DNA from: Gp6-AA40 sp035293405
GTDB lineage: Bacteria; Acidobacteriota; Vicinamibacteria; Vicinamibacterales; UBA2999
Assembly: GCA_035293405.1 (NCBI GenBank)
Contig: DATDOE010000108.1
Location: forward strand, 38,951-102,950
DNA: 64,000 nucleotides
Direction of reading: 5' to 3'
Position 1 is the stretch's first letter, and the number at the start of each line of letters is the position of its first letter. Under the pieces are notes generated by a model that saw only the letters and a list, made by a program, of their open reading frames with translations, was not told where the DNA came from and made no database searches. Shown here piece after piece: positions 60,916-64,000 of this stretch. A program made the translations under genes and the position numbers.

Positions 60916-61806
60916 ATGAAGTCCGGCTTCGTCTCTTTCCTTGGCCGCCCGAACGCCGGCAAGTCCACCCTCCTGAATCGCATCGTCGGCCAGAAGCTGG
61001 CGATCGTCTCGGACAAGCCGCAGACGACGCGCACGCGCGTGGTTGGCGTCAAGAACTATCCCGACGGACAGGTGGTGTTCGTGGACACGCCAGGCGTTCA
61101 CAAGCCGACGCATCGGATGAACGTGCGCATGGTCGACACGGCGCTCGAGGCCATGCGCGAGGTTGACGTCGTCGCGCTCGTCGTCGACGCGTCGGTCAAG
61201 CCGGGTCAGGGCGATCGTCACCTTCTCGGGTTGCTGAAGGACGTGAAGGCCCCGGTCATTCTCGTGCTCAACAAAGTTGACCTCGTCGCCAAGCCGAAGC
61301 TCCTGCCTCTCCTCGAGCAGTACCACCGCGCGCATCCATTCGCCGAGCTGGTGCCGTTGTCAGCGGTCGACGGCACCAATGTCGAGATTCTCGAGCAGCT
61401 CTTCCTGAAGTATCTGCCTGAGGGCGATCCCCTTTATCCGCCGGACTACCTGACCGATCAAACCGAGCGCTTCTTCGTCGCCGAAATCGTCCGCGAGCAG
61501 GTCCTTCGGCTCACCCACGACGAGCTGCCGTTCTCGACCGCCGTCGTCATCGACAAGTTCGATGAAGCCGAGCGCGGGCTGATGAAGCTCTATTGCACGA
61601 TCCTCGTGGAGCGCGAGTCGCAGAAGCCGATCGTGGTGGGGAAGAACGGTTCGATGATCAAGAACATCGGCACCGCCGCCCGCCTGGCCCTCGAGGAACA
61701 TTTCTCGCAGCGCGTCTACCTGGACCTCCACGTCAAGGTGAAGTCCGAATGGCGCGACGACGACCGGCTGCTGGACGACATCAACGTTCAAAACAAAGGG
61801 AACTAG
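60916..61806 (+). CDS. era: GTPase Era
   Basis: A 296-residue GTPase: GRPNAGKSTLLNRIVG (G1), VDTPGVHKP (G3), LNKVDLV (G4), then a C-terminal KH domain with VVGKNGSMIKNIGTAARLALEE. Era binds the 16S rRNA 3' end in small-subunit assembly, the same process as YbeY two genes upstream. It starts 6 nt after the CorC-like gene. Confidence 0.97.
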   Translation: MKSGFVSFLGRPNAGKSTLLNRIVGQKLAIVSDKPQTTRTRVVGVKNYPDGQVVFVDTPGVHKPTHRMNVRMVDTALEAMREVDVVALVVDASVKPGQGDRHLLGLLKDVKAPVILVLNKVDLVAKPKLLPLLEQYHRAHPFAELVPLSAVDGTNVEILEQLFLKYLPEGDPLYPPDYLTDQTERFFVAEIVREQVLRLTHDELPFSTAVVIDKFDEAERGLMKLYCTILVERESQKPIVVGKNGSMIKNIGTAARLALEEHFSQRVYLDLHVKVKSEWRDDDRLLDDINVQNKGN

Positions 61807-61815
61807 AGTTCCGCA

Positions 61816-63189
61816 ATGGCGACGCAGCGCAGACTCGACCTCGTCCTCGATTCAGTCAAGCGACTGCTGCGCATTGGTGCCACCGCCAACCTGGTGAACC
61901 TGCTGCAGAAGCAGCACCCCGCCGATCTCGCCCAGGTGTTCGGCGAGCTTTCCGATAGAGACCGTCAAGCCGCCTTCAGCCTGCTGGCCGACCGAAACGG
62001 CCGTCTGGCCATGGAAGCGCTCTCAGAGCTGGGGCCCGAAGGCGGGTCGGCGCTCCTGGGAACGCTGCCGGCCGAAGAGATTGCCAAGCTCGCGCAGGAG
62101 ATTCCCTCAGACGATGCCGCCGCGCTGATCGATCACCTGCCTGAAGACCTCTCGGCCGCGGTGCTCGATCTGATGCGGCCCAAAGAGTCGAAGGTCGTCG
62201 AGAACCTCCTCGAGTACAAGGAGCGAACCGCCGGCCGCATCATGAACCCGAATGTCTTCGCGCTCAGCGAGGACATGACGGTGGGCGAGGCGATCACCGA
62301 GCTGCAGAGCAACCGCGAGGTGGAGATGGTCTTCTATCTCTACGTCGTGGACGAGCGCCGGCACCTGGTTGGCGTCGTGTCGTTGCGGCGTCTGCTCCTC
62401 GTGTCGCCGGAAACGCCGCTCAAGCGGATCATGACCACGGATCTGATCAGCGCCCGCGTTGACATGGATCAGGAAGAGGTCGCGCGGCTGGTGGCGGACT
62501 ACAACCTGCTGGCGATTCCGGTCGTTGACGAGGAGAACAAACTGGTCGGCAGCATCACGGTGGATGACGTCATCGACGTCATCAAGGACGAAGCCACCGA
62601 AGACATCTATCGTCTGGCCGGCGTCAGCGGTGATGAGCGTGTCTTCACGGCAGCGTCCGAGTCGTTGAAGAAGCGCCTGCCATGGCTGGGCATCAATCTG
62701 GCCACCGCGTTTCTTGCCGCCGCCGTCGTCGGACTGTTCACGAACACCATCGATGCGTTGCCGATTCTGGCGGTCTTCATGCCGATCGTGGCCGGCATGG
62801 GCGGCAACGCCGCCACGCAGACGCTGACGGTGATCGTGCGGGGCATCGCCCTCGGCGAACTGAGCTGGAGCAACTCGCGGAAGGCCCTCATCAAAGAGGC
62901 CATCGTGGGACTCGGCAACGGCCTGACGCTTGGCCTGGTGGCGGCCGCGGTGGCGTGGGCGACGCGCGGCGACCCGGTACTCGGCCTGGTGCTCGGCGCG
63001 GCCATGGTCATCAACATGTTCGTGGCCGCGACTGCTGGCGTGCTGATCCCCTTGGGCCTGAGGGCGGGCGGTGTCGATCCGGCGCTGGCCTCGTCGGTGT
63101 TCATTACCACCTTGACGGACGTGTTCGGATTCTTCTCGTTTCTGGGGCTGGCCACGCTGTTTGCGCAGTACATGACGAGAACCGGATAG
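61816..63189 (+). CDS. mgtE: Magnesium channel MgtE
   Basis: A 457-residue protein: N-terminal superhelical domain (about 20-130), two CBS domains (140-265) that sense magnesium, a plug helix, and five membrane helices (about 290-455) with the pore motif GGNAATQTLTV. It gates magnesium uptake by cytoplasmic Mg2+. It starts 9 nt after era; no riboswitch is possible in that gap. Confidence 0.95.
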   Translation: MATQRRLDLVLDSVKRLLRIGATANLVNLLQKQHPADLAQVFGELSDRDRQAAFSLLADRNGRLAMEALSELGPEGGSALLGTLPAEEIAKLAQEIPSDDAAALIDHLPEDLSAAVLDLMRPKESKVVENLLEYKERTAGRIMNPNVFALSEDMTVGEAITELQSNREVEMVFYLYVVDERRHLVGVVSLRRLLLVSPETPLKRIMTTDLISARVDMDQEEVARLVADYNLLAIPVVDEENKLVGSITVDDVIDVIKDEATEDIYRLAGVSGDERVFTAASESLKKRLPWLGINLATAFLAAAVVGLFTNTIDALPILAVFMPIVAGMGGNAATQTLTVIVRGIALGELSWSNSRKALIKEAIVGLGNGLTLGLVAAAVAWATRGDPVLGLVLGAAMVINMFVAATAGVLIPLGLRAGGVDPALASSVFITTLTDVFGFFSFLGLATLFAQYMTRTG

Positions 63190-63196
63190 AAACGCA

Positions 63197-63202
63197 TAAA
63201 AT
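63197..63202 (+). promoter_or_regulatory. Possible -10 box (TAAAAT) for recO
   Basis: TAAAAT lies 10 nt before the recO GTG, just after the mgtE stop; predicted leader about 4 nt. Confidence 0.4.
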
Positions 63203-63212
63203 AACTGGGTTC

Positions 63213-63863
63213 GTGCCGCTGTACACCGCCGACGCCTTGGTTCTTCGCACCTACAAGCTCGGTGAGGCTGACCGCATCGTCGTCTTCCTGACGCGCGACC
63301 GGGGGAAGAAGCGAGGCGTCGCCAAGGGGGCCCGCCGGCCGCGATCCCGCTTTACGGGAGCGCTCGAGCCGCTCACCGAGGTGCGTGTGGCGTACTTCGA
63401 GAAGGAGCGGCGGGATCTGGTGGGCGTGAACTACGCGGAGACGGTGCGATCGCCGTTGACGCTGGACACGCAGGATGCGCTCGGATACGTGAGCTACTTT
63501 GCCGAGCTGCTGGATGAGTGGGCGCAGGAGGCCGATGCCGACGATCGGCTCTATCGGCTCGGCGCCTCGATGCTCGATGCGTTGGGGAGCGGCGCGCCGG
63601 TGGAGCCGCTGGCCAGATACTTCGAATACTGGCTGTTGCGGTTGCAGGGGCTCTATCCGGAGGCACGGGGCACGTTGTCGGACGGAGCGATGGCATTTCT
63701 CGCGGGATCGCGTGCGGTGGCGCCGCATCAGGTGGGAACGGTGCCCGCCACGCCTCAGACGCTCAGGGAGCTGGAGAGCGTGCACCGCGCGCTGATTGCG
63801 ATGCATCTGGAGAAAACGTTGAAATCGGACCGAGTGCTTCGCGACCTTCGTCGTCACGCCTAG
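63213..63863 (+). CDS. recO: DNA repair protein RecO
   Basis: A 216-residue protein with the RecO N-terminal OB fold (TADALVLRTYKLGEADRIVVFLTRDRG, KGARRPRSRFTGALEPL) and a helical C-terminal domain without zinc cysteines. RecO loads RecA with RecR and anneals strands in gap repair. Start GTG 63213 is set by homology; the frame stays open upstream inside mgtE. Confidence 0.92.
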   Translation: MPLYTADALVLRTYKLGEADRIVVFLTRDRGKKRGVAKGARRPRSRFTGALEPLTEVRVAYFEKERRDLVGVNYAETVRSPLTLDTQDALGYVSYFAELLDEWAQEADADDRLYRLGASMLDALGSGAPVEPLARYFEYWLLRLQGLYPEARGTLSDGAMAFLAGSRAVAPHQVGTVPATPQTLRELESVHRALIAMHLEKTLKSDRVLRDLRRHA

Positions 63864-63907
63864 TCCCCTGGAACCGTGATGACTCACACAATTCCCGGGC
63901 GGGGCAT

Positions 63908-63976
63908 CCCGTCTGGCGGCGTTGCTCATCGCTCACATATGCCCAATATGCTCGCTCTTCGCGCCTTGCCAGCCGG
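63908..63976. repeat. Imperfect long hairpin at the window's right edge
   Basis: From CCCGTCTGGC (63908) to GCCAGCCGGG (about 63976) the sequence is an imperfect inverted repeat of about 32 nt per arm, centred on CATAT-GCCCA-ATATG. It follows recO and may be a terminator or a dispersed repeat; the neighbouring gene is outside the window. Nothing else is seen in 63864-64000. Confidence 0.55.
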
Positions 63977-64000
63977 GCGCCGCGCTCCGGGACTTGTGCA

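Noticed and set aside
61807..61815. Magnesium riboswitch before mgtE
   Set aside because: Only 9 nt separate era and mgtE, leaving no room for a riboswitch.

Overview
The window is 64 kb of dense, high-GC bacterial chromosome with about 63 protein genes and one tRNA. It encodes a Gram-negative cell: Kdo synthesis (kdsA, kdsB, kdsD), lapB, lolA, secretins and a pilMNOPQ operon. Together with recurrent lineage-type genes (GHMP kinase, PolX with a PHP paralogue, a DUF2723 membrane protein, an RC-cytochrome-like diheme protein) this suggests Acidobacteriota, perhaps the Vicinamibacteria. That is inference; there is no rRNA here. I see no prophage, insertion sequence, CRISPR array or integrase.

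Layout. 1-4.8 kb: tail of a ThiE-family gene, two unknown proteins, polX, a sugar kinase and a broken methyltransferase. 4.8-12.7 kb: a tightly overlapping peptidoglycan recycling and precursor cluster (nagZ-ldcA-mpl-pxpBC-murB-murA) followed by an AAC(6')-like acetyltransferase. 12.7-18.4 kb (minus): secretin, lolA, DUF2723 protein and a PolX-like protein with a degenerate polymerase site. 18.5-20.3 kb: small membrane protein, tRNA-Ala(CGC), pfkA. 20.5-24.4 kb (minus): rplM-rpsI-rpsB-tsf-pyrH-frr behind a clear sigma-70 promoter. 24.9-36 kb: pilMNOPQ, two lipoproteins, a TPR protein, an M24 peptidase, accB-accC and a thiE without a canonical start codon. 36-40.2 kb: amino-acid permease, potassium-channel-like protein, folD, coaE. 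40.5-46.2 kb (minus): lapB, kdsD, kdsA, pyrG, kdsB. 46.6-55 kb: GspC/PilP-like protein, serA, mdh, diheme cytochrome, sucCD, ndk, DUF2905, dcd, gamma carbonic anhydrase. 55-63.9 kb: hisS-aspS-phoH-ybeY-corC-like-era-mgtE-recO.

The most unusual signal lies between genes. Many spacers consist almost wholly of tandem degenerate heptamers (sometimes 8- or 9-mers) that begin directly after a stop codon and can run to within 1-2 nt of the next start. Each spacer has its own word, often with an inverted copy nearby, so the spacer could fold into a long hairpin. In at least two cases the array runs into a gene's 3' end and encodes its C-terminal residues. A second class comprises GC-rich palindromes with 4-nt loops (TTCA, TTTA, TAAA, TCAA) resembling REP elements, two of which sit on start codons. 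A third signal is that several genes have a -10-like hexamer 5-10 nt before the start codon with no obvious Shine-Dalgarno, suggesting leaderless or near-leaderless transcripts.

Metabolically the window links wall recycling, Kdo-LPS supply, type IV pili, translation, malonyl-CoA formation, part of the TCA cycle and nucleotide supply. Accessory genes are few; the oddities are sequence-level changes in otherwise ordinary genes (MurA active-site Asp, Gly-to-Arg in a channel filter, methyltransferase deletion, non-AUG thiE).
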